A DNA stretch of 64,000 nucleotides from Clostridium_AD sp964467165 (GCA_964467165.1 CAYXOL010000018.1:17561-81560), one strand, 5' to 3'; shown: positions 26,274 to 35,740, numbered from the stretch's first letter. Notes: generated from the letters alone by a model not told the origin. Made by a program: numbers and translations.

Positions 26274-26969
26274 ATGACTATTAACAGTATTGCTCCTTGG
26301 GAATTATTACAAAAGAAAATGACATGGGAACAGCTAAAATTAATCCATAATAAAAGAGTTTTGGATTTTGGAAGTGGGAATGGCATGACAGCTGACCATT
26401 TTGCTATGGACAATGAGGTTGTAGCAATTGAGCCAGATGAAAAGATGCTTAAAGATAGATTTACAGAAAATGGTTATATGCAAATAAAAGGAGACATGAA
26501 GGAACTTAAGAGTTTTCAAGATGAATCATTTGATGTGATATTGTGCCACAATGTTTTTGAATATGCAGATGAAAGAAAAGAAATTATTAAAGAATTTTCA
26601 AGGATATTAAAAACCAATGGATATCTTTCCGTTTTAAAACATAATAAGGCTGGAAGAGTTATGCAGATGGTAGTGTTATTGAATAATTTTAAACATGCCA
26701 ATGAATTATTAGAAGGCGTGAATGGAAATGCACAGGAGTTTGGTACTATTAATTACTATGAAGATACAGAAATATTAGAATGGTCAGATAAATTTAAAAT
26801 AGAAAGAATCTACGGGATGAGAACATTTTGGGATTTGCAGCAAAATCAGGAAATCCAAAAGGATAACACATGGCAAGAGCAGATGTTGGAAATGGAACTG
26901 AAGGTAAGTGAATTGGAAGAGTATAAAGCCATAGCATCTTTTCATCATGTCATTTTACGAAAAAAGTAA
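26274..26969 (+). CDS. class I SAM-dependent methyltransferase
   Basis: 231 residues with motif I VLDFGSGNGMTADHF, AIEPDEKML and DVILCHNVFEYA at motif IV. ATG 26274 follows AAGAGGTG; a GTG at 26265 lies inside that site. Acceptor unknown. Confidence 0.85.
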   Translation: MTINSIAPWELLQKKMTWEQLKLIHNKRVLDFGSGNGMTADHFAMDNEVVAIEPDEKMLKDRFTENGYMQIKGDMKELKSFQDESFDVILCHNVFEYADERKEIIKEFSRILKTNGYLSVLKHNKAGRVMQMVVLLNNFKHANELLEGVNGNAQEFGTINYYEDTEILEWSDKFKIERIYGMRTFWDLQQNQEIQKDNTWQEQMLEMELKVSELEEYKAIASFHHVILRKK

Positions 26970-27027
26970 TGAAAGTTATGATCATAATTATTCGGTCTAA
27001 GGAAGTGATTTAGTTTGATTAATGATA

Positions 27028-27156
27028 TTATATGGATTAGGTAATGGTTTCATTGATAATTTTAATATTTATAAAAATAATATTCAATTTACCGAATTCG
27101 CTGATTTTAATATAGATTCATTGAAGATGTTGAGTGAGATAATTAATAAAAATTGA
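27028..27156 (+). pseudogene. C-terminal relic of an unknown gene
   Basis: About 40 codons ending in TGA read GNGFIDNFNIYKNN, IQFTEFADFNIDSLKMLSEI. No start or ribosome binding site belongs to this frame. The parent is not recognised; the end runs up to the next gene's leader. Confidence 0.4.
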
Positions 27157-27170
27157 AATTGAGGTGCAGT

Positions 27171-27635
27171 ATGGAAATAACCATAGTAAAAGGGAGTAGG
27201 AATTATCTAAGTGATTGTGAAGATATATTATTAAATTCTGAACTAGGAATAAGATATTTTCCGGAAAAAGGAAGTGCTAGAAAGACATTAGAGGATGGAT
27301 TTAATAAGCAACAGATATATGTTGCACTAGATATTAATCATAATTGTACGGGTTTCATATGGTTTATTTTAGAAGGGGCATTTCATTCATTTCCATATCT
27401 TCATATTATCGCAGTTAAGAAAGAAAATCGCAAACTTGGAATAGGGAAAAAACTATTAGAATTCTTCCAGGATATTTGCTTTATAGACTATAAAAAACTG
27501 TTTCTAGTAGTTTCAGATTTTAATCCAAATGCTAAAATATTGTATGAAAGTTTTGGATACCTAGAAATTGCTATTATACCTAGTTTGTATAGAGAAGGAA
27601 TAACTGAATGTTTAATGATGAAATTGAGAGAATAG
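27171..27635 (+). CDS. GNAT family N-acetyltransferase
   Basis: 154 residues with HIIAVKKENRKLGIGKKLLEFF as the acetyl-CoA loop and AKILYESFGYLEI near the end. ATG 27171 follows TTGAGGTG. An in-frame TTG at 27153 is too far upstream. Substrate unknown. Confidence 0.85.
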   Translation: MEITIVKGSRNYLSDCEDILLNSELGIRYFPEKGSARKTLEDGFNKQQIYVALDINHNCTGFIWFILEGAFHSFPYLHIIAVKKENRKLGIGKKLLEFFQDICFIDYKKLFLVVSDFNPNAKILYESFGYLEIAIIPSLYREGITECLMMKLRE

Positions 27636-27764
27636 AAGAGATGTTGAGGAAATATTAATAAAAGGAGAAATAATTCATGGAAAATTGTTGGTTGTGGATA
27701 ATACTTTTACACTCTAATTAGGCATGAACTTTTTTTATATTAACACTACTGCTGGAGGTAATAT

Positions 27765-28307
27765 ATGATTATTGAAAATAAAAGAATAGAAGGTAAAAGT
27801 CTAACATGGATACTTCGATGCCCAACAAAATATGATGCAATTAAATTAGCTGAATTAAGAGTTAAAATCGATGGAGAAACAGAAAATCTTGATAGGGAAT
27901 CTGGTGAAGGTTTATTAACTCCAGATGATTTTGAAAAACTTATTTATGAAGATGGAGTAGCGGAAAAAACTATATTTTTAGTTGCAGAAGTAGAAGGTGA
28001 AATTGTTGGTTTTACTCGCTTAGAAGGAAGTAAACTAAGTAGATTTAGACATAAAGCAGAGTTTGGAATATGTATATCAAAGGAATACCGGGGTCATGGA
28101 ATTGGTAAAGTATTATTAGAAAATATTTTGATGTGGGCAGATACTGTGGGAATTGAAAAAATTTCATTAACTGTGGTACAAATAAATACAAAAGCAATTA
28201 AATTATATAAAAAATACGGATTTGTAGAAGAAGGGTTATTAATAAAGGATCGTATTCATAAAGATGGAAACTATTATAATACAGTTATAATGGGAAGATG
28301 CTCATAA
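27765..28307 (+). CDS. GNAT family N-acetyltransferase
   Basis: 180 residues with the acetyl-CoA loop EYRGHGIGKVLLENIL and NTKAIKLYKKYGFVEEG, followed by IKDRIHKDGNYYNTVIMG. This C-terminus is typical of the RimI/YhhY-like group that often acts on amino groups of small molecules or proteins. Ribosome binding site TGGAGGTAA. Confidence 0.85.
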   Translation: MIIENKRIEGKSLTWILRCPTKYDAIKLAELRVKIDGETENLDRESGEGLLTPDDFEKLIYEDGVAEKTIFLVAEVEGEIVGFTRLEGSKLSRFRHKAEFGICISKEYRGHGIGKVLLENILMWADTVGIEKISLTVVQINTKAIKLYKKYGFVEEGLLIKDRIHKDGNYYNTVIMGRCS

Positions 28308-28349
28308 GCTATGAATAATCTTAGTACTTTAAGAAAGGAAGTAAATAAT

Positions 28350-29129
28350 ATGAATGACACTATTATTTCTGAATTTAATAATAATATAAAAGTCTACTAT
28401 ACAAATCAAAAGTTATCTTTACCTATGACTTATGTTGAAGAGGTTAAAAAACATTGGGAAAGCCTATTTATTAATGGCAAAAAGTTTTTCAATGGGGATG
28501 TATTCACAATTAATAATATAGAAACTAATGAAGAAGGTGTAAATATTTTTGTTGGATTAACTGATTATGCGCATTTTTTGTATACCATAAATAAAAATAA
28601 TTATGAAGTTAATGATTGTAGAGTTATTCATACCTCCGTTTTGATAGAAACTAAGGATAATAAATTTGCTATTGGTGAAATGAATGAGGGAACAGCATTT
28701 CCTTTTAAGCTTCAGTTTATAGGTGGAGGAATAGATAAAAATGATATTAATGGCGAAATTTTAGATTTAGAGCATAATATAAAAAAAGAAATTTTAGAAG
28801 AGCTAGGTATTGAAGTTGACAATAAAAGTATTGTGAAAAGCTTGAAACCTTGCTATTTGAAAAGTGGAGGCCTAAATAACTTTCTATCAGCTATTTATAA
28901 ATTGAAATTATTAATTAATGAAGATGAGCTTAAGGTGCTATTGAAGAAGCATAATGAAGATTTAGCATTAAAAATGGAAATGCAAGAAATAAGATCCTTG
29001 ATTTTTCTTGATGCTAAAAAACAAGCTATAGAAGAATTTGTAATTAAAGATAAAAGAGAGAAGGATGGGAATCTTATTGCAACTTTGGAGGCAGCAGTTG
29101 GAATAAGACCAGTTTTAGAATTCAAGTAA
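28350..29129 (+). CDS. Nudix hydrolase family protein
   Basis: 259 residues. The Nudix box is present with an insertion: GGGIDKND, a loop, then NIKKEILEELGIE. A long N-terminal part (1-95) precedes it. ATG 28350 follows AAAGGAAG; an ATG at 28311, four bases after the previous stop, would add 13 residues. Only 17 bases separate it from the nucleosidase gene, so the two may be co-transcribed. Confidence 0.75.
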   Translation: MNDTIISEFNNNIKVYYTNQKLSLPMTYVEEVKKHWESLFINGKKFFNGDVFTINNIETNEEGVNIFVGLTDYAHFLYTINKNNYEVNDCRVIHTSVLIETKDNKFAIGEMNEGTAFPFKLQFIGGGIDKNDINGEILDLEHNIKKEILEELGIEVDNKSIVKSLKPCYLKSGGLNNFLSAIYKLKLLINEDELKVLLKKHNEDLALKMEMQEIRSLIFLDAKKQAIEEFVIKDKREKDGNLIATLEAAVGIRPVLEFK

Positions 29130-29145
29130 ATAACGGAGGGAAAAC

Positions 29146-29832
29146 ATGAAGAAAATTGGCATAATTGGTGCTATGGAGTTAGAAATTAAATTATTGCTAG
29201 ATAATTTGGAGTTAAATAAAAAAGAGAATATTTCAGGATTTTCATATTACTCTGGGAGAATATTAGGACAAGATATTGTTATAACATCCTGTAGCATAGG
29301 AAAGGTAAATGCAGCAGCCTGCACCCAAATACTTATAGATAAATTTAATGTAGATTGTATAATAAATACAGGAATAGCAGGGGGATTACATAGTGATGTT
29401 AAGCTTTGTGATGTAGTGATATCCAGTGACGTTACTTATCATGATGTGAGAAAAAGTCAGATGAAACAATGGTTTCCTTTCAAAGAGAGTTTTGAAAGTG
29501 ATAATAAATTGGTGGAAGCCGCAATAAAATCATGTAACAGTATTGAAAACAAAGAATGGAAATATCACATAGGAAGAATAGTTAGTGGAGAGTGTTTTGT
29601 TTCAGATAAGAAGTTAAAGGAAACTATAATAAAAGATTATTCACCACATTGCGTAGAGATGGAAGGGGCTGCCATTGGACATATTTCACATATTAACAAC
29701 GTTCCTTTCTTAATTATAAGATGCATATCAGATAACGCTGATGATGACGCTACTCTAGATTATGAAACATTCGAAACAATTGCAGCGAGTCAAGCATCAA
29801 ATATAATTTTAAAGATGATAAACATGCTTTAA
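29146..29832 (+). CDS. mtnN: 5'-methylthioadenosine/S-adenosylhomocysteine nucleosidase
   Basis: 228 residues covering the family from KIGIIGAMELEI (catalytic-base Glu near 12) through SIGKVNAAACTQ, INTGIAGGL, the EMEGAA substrate-binding block and RCISDNAD (catalytic Asp). It removes adenine from methylthioadenosine and S-adenosylhomocysteine, the by-product of the methyltransferases that abound here; that link is inference. Ribosome binding site CGGAGGG. Confidence 0.92.
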   Translation: MKKIGIIGAMELEIKLLLDNLELNKKENISGFSYYSGRILGQDIVITSCSIGKVNAAACTQILIDKFNVDCIINTGIAGGLHSDVKLCDVVISSDVTYHDVRKSQMKQWFPFKESFESDNKLVEAAIKSCNSIENKEWKYHIGRIVSGECFVSDKKLKETIIKDYSPHCVEMEGAAIGHISHINNVPFLIIRCISDNADDDATLDYETFETIAASQASNIILKMINML

Positions 29833-29861
29833 ACAAAAGTAACTATAAAGAGGAGTCTATA

Positions 29862-30134
29862 ATGAGTAGAATAACAAAATTAAAGGTTGGTGATTCCATC
29901 GGTATTTTTTCACCATCATCGCCTATAACATATTTATGCCCTAATAGATTTGAAAGAGCTAAAAAATTTTTACAGAGTAAGGGCTTTAAAATAGTGGAAG
30001 GTACGAAACTACCATTCATTACTGATTTTGATTGCTGTCATACACACCCCATGATGACTCTACCAATAGGATGTGCAGTTGAACTTGATGCAACAAATAA
30101 GAAAGTAACCATCATTGAAGAATGGTTTAATTAA
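29862..30134 (+). pseudogene. S66 LD-carboxypeptidase with its middle deleted
   Basis: 90 codons in one frame. The first 50 match the N-terminus of the MccF/LdcA-type S66 peptidases (LKVGDSIGIFSPSSP); the last 40 match their extreme C-terminus (FDCCHTHPMMTLPIGCAVELD, with the His of the triad). About 250 residues, including the nucleophile Ser, are missing. The deletion is in frame, so a short protein could be made but would not be active. Confidence 0.8.
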
Positions 30135-30167
30135 TATTATATCCAGACTGTAAAGGTTGTGACTACA

Positions 30168-31172
30168 ATGATAGGTGGTATTTTAACTATTAAAAAATTA
30201 TATAAAAGAAGATTGTTTCGCGTACTGGCACTTGTTTTAATTATTCTATTCAGCGGTATATTATGGCAGCATACCATGAGTTACTACGAAGAAGATAAGT
30301 ATAATCCCCCAGGTCAACTAATAGAAGTGGACAGCCATAATATGCATATTTATTCAGCAGGTGAGGGCTCACCAACAGTAGTATTTACTGTTGGGTCAGG
30401 TACTCCATGTGCATATACTGACTATTATAATATTCAGAAAGAAGTATCAAAGACGGTAAGGACACTTTCCTATGATAGGCCAGGCTTCGGCTGGAGTGAG
30501 TCAACAAATGCACCAAGAACGATAGGTAAGCAGGTTGATGAGCTACATGAGCTATTATGCAAGGCTGGAGAAAAGCCTCCATACATACTAGTAGGACATT
30601 CGCTTTCTTCTCTAGAAGTACTTCATTATGCACAAATGTATCCTGATGAAGTATTGGGTATTATTTTAATTGATGGTGGAAATCCAACATTCTATGCTAA
30701 TTATAGTGAGTTTTCGGCTTTAGCCTTAAGTCGATTTTTTGAAGCCATGAGAATCACAGGAGTAGCTAGGGCTTTAGGCAACATTGGGATTTTTCTGCCT
30801 TTCGTTGGCGAGAATCAAAGACAAAAGTTGCTTCCACATGATATACAAGCGGTGGATAGTATGATGTTCTATAATAAATTGGGACTGGATAAAAATAGAG
30901 ACGCAATAAGAAATATTAATGAAAATGCTAACGAAGTTATAAATAATGGGAAACTAGGTGATATACCACTAGTAATATTGACTGCAGGAAAGAGCGATAA
31001 AAAGTGGAAAGAAAGCCAAATTCAATTAAAATCTTGGTCTAACAACAGTAAACAAGAAGAGGTACTGGAATCATCACATTATATTCATTGGAATTATCCA
31101 AATATAATAGTAGAAAAAATAAATGAATTAATAAAAAGTTCAAAGACAGATTCTTTTAATACGAACCGGTAA
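30168..31172 (+). CDS. membrane-anchored alpha/beta hydrolase
   Basis: About 334 residues: an N-terminal membrane anchor (about 15-34, FRVLALVLIILFSGILW) and an alpha/beta hydrolase domain with YDRPGFGWSE, nucleophile elbow VGHSLSS (Ser) and SSHYIHW (His). Start taken as ATG 30168; GTG 30159 is also possible, the upstream AAAGG being weak. Likely an outer-face serine hydrolase or esterase; substrate unknown. Confidence 0.8.
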   Translation: MIGGILTIKKLYKRRLFRVLALVLIILFSGILWQHTMSYYEEDKYNPPGQLIEVDSHNMHIYSAGEGSPTVVFTVGSGTPCAYTDYYNIQKEVSKTVRTLSYDRPGFGWSESTNAPRTIGKQVDELHELLCKAGEKPPYILVGHSLSSLEVLHYAQMYPDEVLGIILIDGGNPTFYANYSEFSALALSRFFEAMRITGVARALGNIGIFLPFVGENQRQKLLPHDIQAVDSMMFYNKLGLDKNRDAIRNINENANEVINNGKLGDIPLVILTAGKSDKKWKESQIQLKSWSNNSKQEEVLESSHYIHWNYPNIIVEKINELIKSSKTDSFNTNR

Positions 31173-31208
31173 AAAGGTATATTATAGAATTAAAAGTGGA
31201 GGTAAAAT

Positions 31209-31739
31209 ATGAAAGATGTTAAATTAATTGAACCAAGCTTAATATATAAGGAGTCATTTCTTGAATTTGCTCAGGATGTTAAGAATACGGGATATGAATC
31301 ATATGGACTTTATACAAAAGCAGAAGAAGATTTTGAGGAATTTGTTACTGACCTTACTAATTCTAGTAAGGGTATTAACATTCAAAAGGGATGGTCCCCA
31401 TGTAGTAGCTATTGGCTTATAGATGATAGTTGCGAAGTAGTTGGAGTAATTAGAATTAGACATCGAGTTGATAGTGATTACTTGCAGATGATTGGTCATA
31501 TTGGCTACGAGATAAAATCTTGTCGTAGAAAAGAAGGTTTTGGAAGTAAATTGCTTGAGTTAGGTTTAGCCGAAGCTGGAAAACTTGGATTAGAAAAAGT
31601 TTTAATAACCTGTAATGAAGATAACATTGGTTCCCTACGAATTATTGAAAAATTCAATGGTGCGTACAAGCAGTCATTTATTGAGGGTAAGACGGGGAAG
31701 AACGTGCTACAATATGAAGTAAGTACAAATAAATATTAA
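31209..31739 (+). CDS. GNAT acetyltransferase, paralogue of the gene at 7404
   Basis: 176 residues with GHIGYEIKSCRRKEGFGSKLLE and LITCNEDNIGSLRIIEKFNG, the same blocks as in the gene at 7404. The acetyl-CoA loop (RRKEGFGS) is intact. ATG after GTGGAGG. Substrate unknown. Confidence 0.85.
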   Translation: MKDVKLIEPSLIYKESFLEFAQDVKNTGYESYGLYTKAEEDFEEFVTDLTNSSKGINIQKGWSPCSSYWLIDDSCEVVGVIRIRHRVDSDYLQMIGHIGYEIKSCRRKEGFGSKLLELGLAEAGKLGLEKVLITCNEDNIGSLRIIEKFNGAYKQSFIEGKTGKNVLQYEVSTNKY

Positions 31740-31743
31740 GTCT

Positions 31744-31787
31744 ATGACACCTGAGTATTGTAATAGTGAAAATTTAGGTGTTATTTA
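31744..31787 (+). terminator. hairpin after the GNAT gene
   Basis: ACACCT (31747-31752) can pair with AGGTGT near 31775-31780, followed by TATTTAT. The loop is long, so this is weak. Confidence 0.3.
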
Positions 31788-31931
31788 TGGATTCAGGAGC
31801 TTTTTTATTAAAAGTCTATCTGATTATTTAAATATTAATTCATTTTAAATTTGTTGAAAGTTTAAAAATGCAGACCCAGAGCATTATAAATATGAGGTAT
31901 GGATTCCAGTTTCGAAAAAGGAGAATTAGAT

Positions 31932-32384
31932 ATGGTACATTTGATATATTGTGATGATAAAGAAAAGGTATTAGAAAAAATATTGGCTGGTTCTAAAACA
32001 ATGATTATAAGAGCAGCGGCAGGAAGGAAGATTCCTCATAGTAGAGTGTTCGATGGAGAGAAACTTTACTTTATGAAAAAAGGTACAGCTAAAATCTCTG
32101 CAACTGCAACTGTGAAATCAGTTCAAAATCACATTAAATTGTCGGAAGATGAAATAGTAAAAGCATTTGCCGATAATCAAGAAAAATTGAATTTATCCAA
32201 AAAACAACAAGAGCGTTGGCATAAAAAATGTATGTGCTTGGTAGAGTTTGAGAATGTGAGTGAAATCCAAACTCTTGACTTTGAACATCAGGGTAATATG
32301 GATGATTGGCTTATTGTTGAAAAAATTGAAGATGTAGTTGTTGGAACATGCATTCCATATAACTATGACAAATCAAAATTTTAG
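31932..32384 (+). CDS. ASCH-domain-like protein
   Basis: 150 residues. IYCDDKEKVLEKILAGSKTMIIR at the start and the GEKLYFMKKGTAKISATATV strand pattern fit an ASCH/PUA-type RNA-binding-like fold, but the match is from pattern memory only. ATG 31932 follows AAAGGAGA; an in-frame ATG at 31899 lies before it. A DUF5131 remnant follows and overlaps in another frame. Confidence 0.5.
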   Translation: MVHLIYCDDKEKVLEKILAGSKTMIIRAAAGRKIPHSRVFDGEKLYFMKKGTAKISATATVKSVQNHIKLSEDEIVKAFADNQEKLNLSKKQQERWHKKCMCLVEFENVSEIQTLDFEHQGNMDDWLIVEKIEDVVVGTCIPYNYDKSKF

Positions 32385-32392
32385 GTGGTGTT

Positions 32393-32757
32393 GCTATGGC
32401 AATGTGACTGTTGGCTGCACTGTTGAAAATCAAGATAGAGCAGATTTTAGGCTTTCCATGTTTGCTACCTTTCCAATAAAGCATAGGAATGTAATTTGCC
32501 AGCCACTTATCGAAGAGGTAAATATTAAAAAATATCTGGACAATGTTGAATTGGTTGTAGTTGGTGGTGAATCTGATAAAAATGCAAGACCACTGAATTA
32601 CAATTGGGTTTTATCTATTCGAGAGCAGTGCATAACTAAAGGAGTCCGTTTTGAGTTTAGGCAATGTGGAACTCGCTTTATCAAGGATGGTAAGGAATAC
32701 ACACTTAATGTCAGAGATTTATGCAGTCAAGCAAGAAAAGCAAATATTGACTGTTAA
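32393..32757 (+). pseudogene. C-terminal half of a DUF5131 (phage Gp37/Gp68-like) protein
   Basis: The frame reads NVTVGCTVENQDRADFRLS, PIKHRNVICQPLIEEV, VVVGGESDKNARPLNYNWVL and QARKANIDC, the second half of DUF5131 proteins. The Cys-rich first half and a start codon are missing: the frame continues upstream into the ASCH-like gene in a different phase. Probably a 5'-truncated remnant. Confidence 0.7.
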
Positions 32758-32827
32758 TTTCACGTTTAACCAGGGGATACAGGGTATGATCATAATCTGT
32801 AATTATAGTTAATAATAAAGGAGATTG

Positions 32828-33295
32828 ATGAAATTGTATCACATACTTGCAGCTGGCGGTAATGAAGCAAATGAATTAAATAGGATAGCAATCGAATCAG
32901 AATCATATTGGGGCTATGATTCTGATTTTATGGATAAATTCAAGATTATTTACCAAGTAACTGAGGAATTTATTAAAGGAAATCAAACATTTATTCTTTA
33001 TGAAGATGAAAGAATTATAGGGTTTTATTCCATTTCAAATAAACCAAAAGGAAATGAACTAGAATATTTTTATATTGAACCTCACTGTATAGGAAAAGGT
33101 TACGGTAAAGGAATGTGGGACCATTTGATTAATTATTGTAAAGCACATAATATAAAGGATTTTGCATTAGTAACAAGCCCACAAGCGAAAAGGTTTTATG
33201 AAAAAATGGGAGCAATGTATATAGGGGAAGTAGAATCCACTTTAGAAAAGGGAAGGGAAATCCCAAAACTCAAGTGTATCTTATCAGATATTTAA
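32828..33295 (+). CDS. GNAT family N-acetyltransferase
   Basis: 155 residues with FYIEPHCIGKGYGKGMWDHLI as the acetyl-CoA loop and SPQAKRFYEKMGAMYIGEVES near the end. ATG 32828 follows AAAGGAGA; a TTG three bases earlier is also in frame. Truncated R1 copy D lies downstream. Confidence 0.85.
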   Translation: MKLYHILAAGGNEANELNRIAIESESYWGYDSDFMDKFKIIYQVTEEFIKGNQTFILYEDERIIGFYSISNKPKGNELEYFYIEPHCIGKGYGKGMWDHLINYCKAHNIKDFALVTSPQAKRFYEKMGAMYIGEVESTLEKGREIPKLKCILSDI

Positions 33296-33342
33296 TTCAG
33301 CTATTTAAATACGTGTGGTGCTTACTTCATCAGATGTACTAT

Positions 33343-33391
33343 TTCACAGAACAAATTGTTCCAGTCCGCCTTGGCTGGTTGCTCATAACAT
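33343..33391 (+). repeat. interspersed repeat R1, truncated copy D
   Basis: AGAACAAATTGTTCCAGTCC with GCCTTGGCTGGTTG matches the upstream half of R1 (compare 25886-25930). The T-run and the CTATATATAG block are lost; the DNA goes straight into the leader of the TIGR04076 gene. Confidence 0.7.
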
Positions 33392-33424
33392 AGAAAGTTG
33401 TTTAAATTAAGGAGGCTAAAAATC

Positions 33425-33685
33425 ATGCCAAAAGTAAAGCTAACCATAAAAGAAAGTGAATGTCGGTCTGGGTATTACAATAAGGGTGATAGTTTTATTG
33501 TTGAAGATATATGTCCACCTATTTGTCATGAACTTTGGAATAACATTTATCCAAGTGTGTATGCTCTTCTAAATGGTGCTACATTAGACTATGGAAATTG
33601 CAAAGATAAAAAATTCGAAATGAAATGCCCTGATAATGGTAGGGTTGTTATTTTGGGAGAAATAGAAGAGAAGGGCGATAAGTAA
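33425..33685 (+). CDS. TIGR04076 family protein
   Basis: 86 residues. The pattern KVKLTIKESECRSGYYNKGD, ICPPICHELWNNIYPSVYALLNGA and MKCPDNGRVVILGE, with conserved Cys residues, is that of the small TIGR04076 proteins of unknown function. ATG 33425 follows AAGGAGG. Confidence 0.8.
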   Translation: MPKVKLTIKESECRSGYYNKGDSFIVEDICPPICHELWNNIYPSVYALLNGATLDYGNCKDKKFEMKCPDNGRVVILGEIEEKGDK

Positions 33686-33720
33686 TTATCTTCTTGTCTA
33701 TAAATTTGGGGAGGAAAAAG

Positions 33721-34662
33721 ATGGGTAAAATCGATTATTCACAGTTTACAAATACATATTCTATTATTGCATTTGATCCAATTAAAAATCAGTTGGGAAT
33801 TGCAATGCAAACCCATAACTTTGCAGCATGTAACCGCGTCATTTACGCAGAACCTGGTGTTGGGGTAGTTGCAAGTCAGTCATATACAAATCCTAGTTAT
33901 GGATTTGACGGCCTTAAAATGATGAGAGAAGGAAAATTGCCTGAACAAATACTAAAAGATTTAATAGAACGAGATGTAGATTCAGAATATAGGCAAATTG
34001 GTATTATAGATGCTTATGGGAATGTTAGTGCGCATACAGGAAGTAAATGCATTAGGGAAGCAGGCCATCGAATAGGTAAACACTTTTCATGTCAAGCTAA
34101 CATGATGTTAAAAGATACAGTTTGGGATGCAATGGGAAGTGCATTTGAAAATTCTGATGGTGAATTAGTTGATTGTATTATGAATGCAATGGAGGCCGCT
34201 GAATCTGAAGGTGGGGATATTCGCGGAGCACAATCTGCAGCAATCACTATAGTTACATCTAATCCAATTGACAAACCCTGGTTAGGTTATATTTATGATT
34301 TTAAAGTATATGATAATCCTAAACCCTTAAAAGAACTCAGACGACTCATTAACTTAAAAAAAGCTAATAACTCCATTGATAGTGCTCATAGAATACTTCA
34401 TGAAAGTAGCTTAGAAAGTACAAAAATATCTTCATCAATTAAACAGTTTACAGTTGCTGTAAATAAAATACCTAATGAAGATAGCAGAGTACAGCAGCAA
34501 TTTTATTATGCCATGAGCTTATTAAAGTCCGGTTTAAAAGATGAGTCGATTTCTTTGCTTAAAAGCGTATTTACAGCTAGACCAATTTGGAAAGAGGTAG
34601 CATCTAGAATTTCAAAAGCAGAATCTAATGAATGTCTTTCTCAAATAATAGATACTCTTTAA
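33721..34662 (+). CDS. DUF1028 protein (Ntn-hydrolase-like) with helical C-terminus
   Basis: 313 residues. Residues 1-205 match DUF1028: TYSIIAFDPIKNQLGIAMQT, GVGVVASQSYTNPSYG, VSAHTGSKC and GGDIRGAQSAA. The family has an Ntn-hydrolase-like fold and unknown activity. The last 100 residues are helical and resemble a TPR-like repeat. ATG 33721 follows GGGGAGG. R1 copy E follows. Confidence 0.85.
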   Translation: MGKIDYSQFTNTYSIIAFDPIKNQLGIAMQTHNFAACNRVIYAEPGVGVVASQSYTNPSYGFDGLKMMREGKLPEQILKDLIERDVDSEYRQIGIIDAYGNVSAHTGSKCIREAGHRIGKHFSCQANMMLKDTVWDAMGSAFENSDGELVDCIMNAMEAAESEGGDIRGAQSAAITIVTSNPIDKPWLGYIYDFKVYDNPKPLKELRRLINLKKANNSIDSAHRILHESSLESTKISSSIKQFTVAVNKIPNEDSRVQQQFYYAMSLLKSGLKDESISLLKSVFTARPIWKEVASRISKAESNECLSQIIDTL

Positions 34663-34717
34663 ACTTAAAGGATAAAACTTATAACATGAAATTCTTTCAT
34701 ATTGCGCTTGCTAGACT

Positions 34718-34813
34718 GTTAATCCACACCAAAATATTAGAGTCCGCCTTTACTGGTGGGCTCTTTTTATGTAGCAATGTGTAAATTAATGGTTTATAAT
34801 CTATATATAGGGT
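34718..34813 (+). repeat. interspersed repeat R1, copy E
   Basis: The hairpin GTCCGCC/GGTGGGC with T-run (34742-34767) is followed by ATGTGTAAATTAATGG, TTATAATC and CTATATATAGG. The upstream part CACACCAAAATATTAGA resembles that of copy C loosely. A gene relic opens 12 bases after the palindrome. Confidence 0.85.
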
Positions 34814-34824
34814 AGTAGCATTAG

Positions 34825-35166
34825 TCAGATGCCATTGTTGTTGATTCAGATGAGAGTCTTCAGGAAATACAAATTTCTAAAGATCAAAAATATGATTATA
34901 TTGAATGGTATACAGATAAAAAGAATATATATTCATTGAATTGGGGATGTACAGATAAAAGGGCAAATGAATTGATTAATTATTTTAAAGATAATATGAA
35001 GGTAAGATATGAAGTGGAGTTATGGTCAACTTGGATAGATGAATGTAAAAAGCCAACCAAGTACTACAAAGATATTGAAGATTTAAAAGTTGTAGACATA
35101 GAGAAAGTGTTTAATTGTTTTGGGTTTGATAAGCCCAAATGTATTGTTATATCAAAAACAGCATAA
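34825..35166 (+). pseudogene. 5'-truncated unknown gene abutting R1 copy E
   Basis: 113 codons are open from just after a TAG at 34822 to TAA at 35166, reading SDAIVVDSDESLQEIQISKD and later RYEVELWSTWIDECKKP. There is no convincing start or ribosome binding site; TTG 34936 is the first candidate and lies inside. The parent family is not recognised. The missing front coincides with R1. Confidence 0.5.
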
Positions 35167-35242
35167 TTGTAATAGTTTAAAAAAACTTTAGTGATGTATT
35201 ATTGGAAGAATTATTTATATTTATAAAGTGAGGGATAAATTT

Positions 35243-35740
35243 ATGGAGTATTTTGATATTTTAAATAAAGATGGAACTAAAAGCGGTGAAATAGCACTAA
35301 AAGGCGCCCTAATGTCAGATGGTCAATATTATTTAGGTGTACATGCATATATACATAACTCAAAGGGAGATTTCTTGCTTCAAAAAAGATCGGAAACAAA
35401 GGACTTTTTACCAGGCGGGTGGGATATACATATGGGACATGTTATCGCTGGGGAAACAAGTGAAACGGCTATCACTCGAGAAATACACGAAGAATTAGGT
35501 ATAAAGATAAAAAATGTAACCTTCATAAAAAGAATAACTTGGGAAAAACATAATCATTTTATTGATATCTATGCAGCTTGTAAAGATATTAATATTTGTG
35601 ATTTAACATTGCAAAAATCCGAGGTAGAGGATATTAAATATATTTCAAAAAATGAAATGATAAAATTAATAAAAAGCATGGATTACAGGCCAAAAGAGTA
35701 TAGAACTGTTATAGAGAATTATGTTAGAGAACTTCATTAA
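35243..35740 (+). CDS. Nudix hydrolase, isopentenyl-diphosphate-isomerase-like
   Basis: 165 residues with the YfcD/IDI-like start EYFDILNKDGTKSG, FLLQKRSETKDFLPGGWDIH and a box GHVIAGETSETAITREIHEE. This arrangement belongs to the Nudix branch next to isopentenyl-diphosphate isomerase, whose members mostly have unknown substrates. ATG 35243 follows GTGAGGG; a GTG at 35228 lies inside that site. Confidence 0.8.
   Translation: MEYFDILNKDGTKSGEIALKGALMSDGQYYLGVHAYIHNSKGDFLLQKRSETKDFLPGGWDIHMGHVIAGETSETAITREIHEELGIKIKNVTFIKRITWEKHNHFIDIYAACKDINICDLTLQKSEVEDIKYISKNEMIKLIKSMDYRPKEYRTVIENYVRELH

Noticed and set aside
27677..27721. Tiny ORF after AAAGGAG reading MENCWLWIILLHSN
   Set aside because: Fourteen codons with no family or conservation evidence; probably chance.
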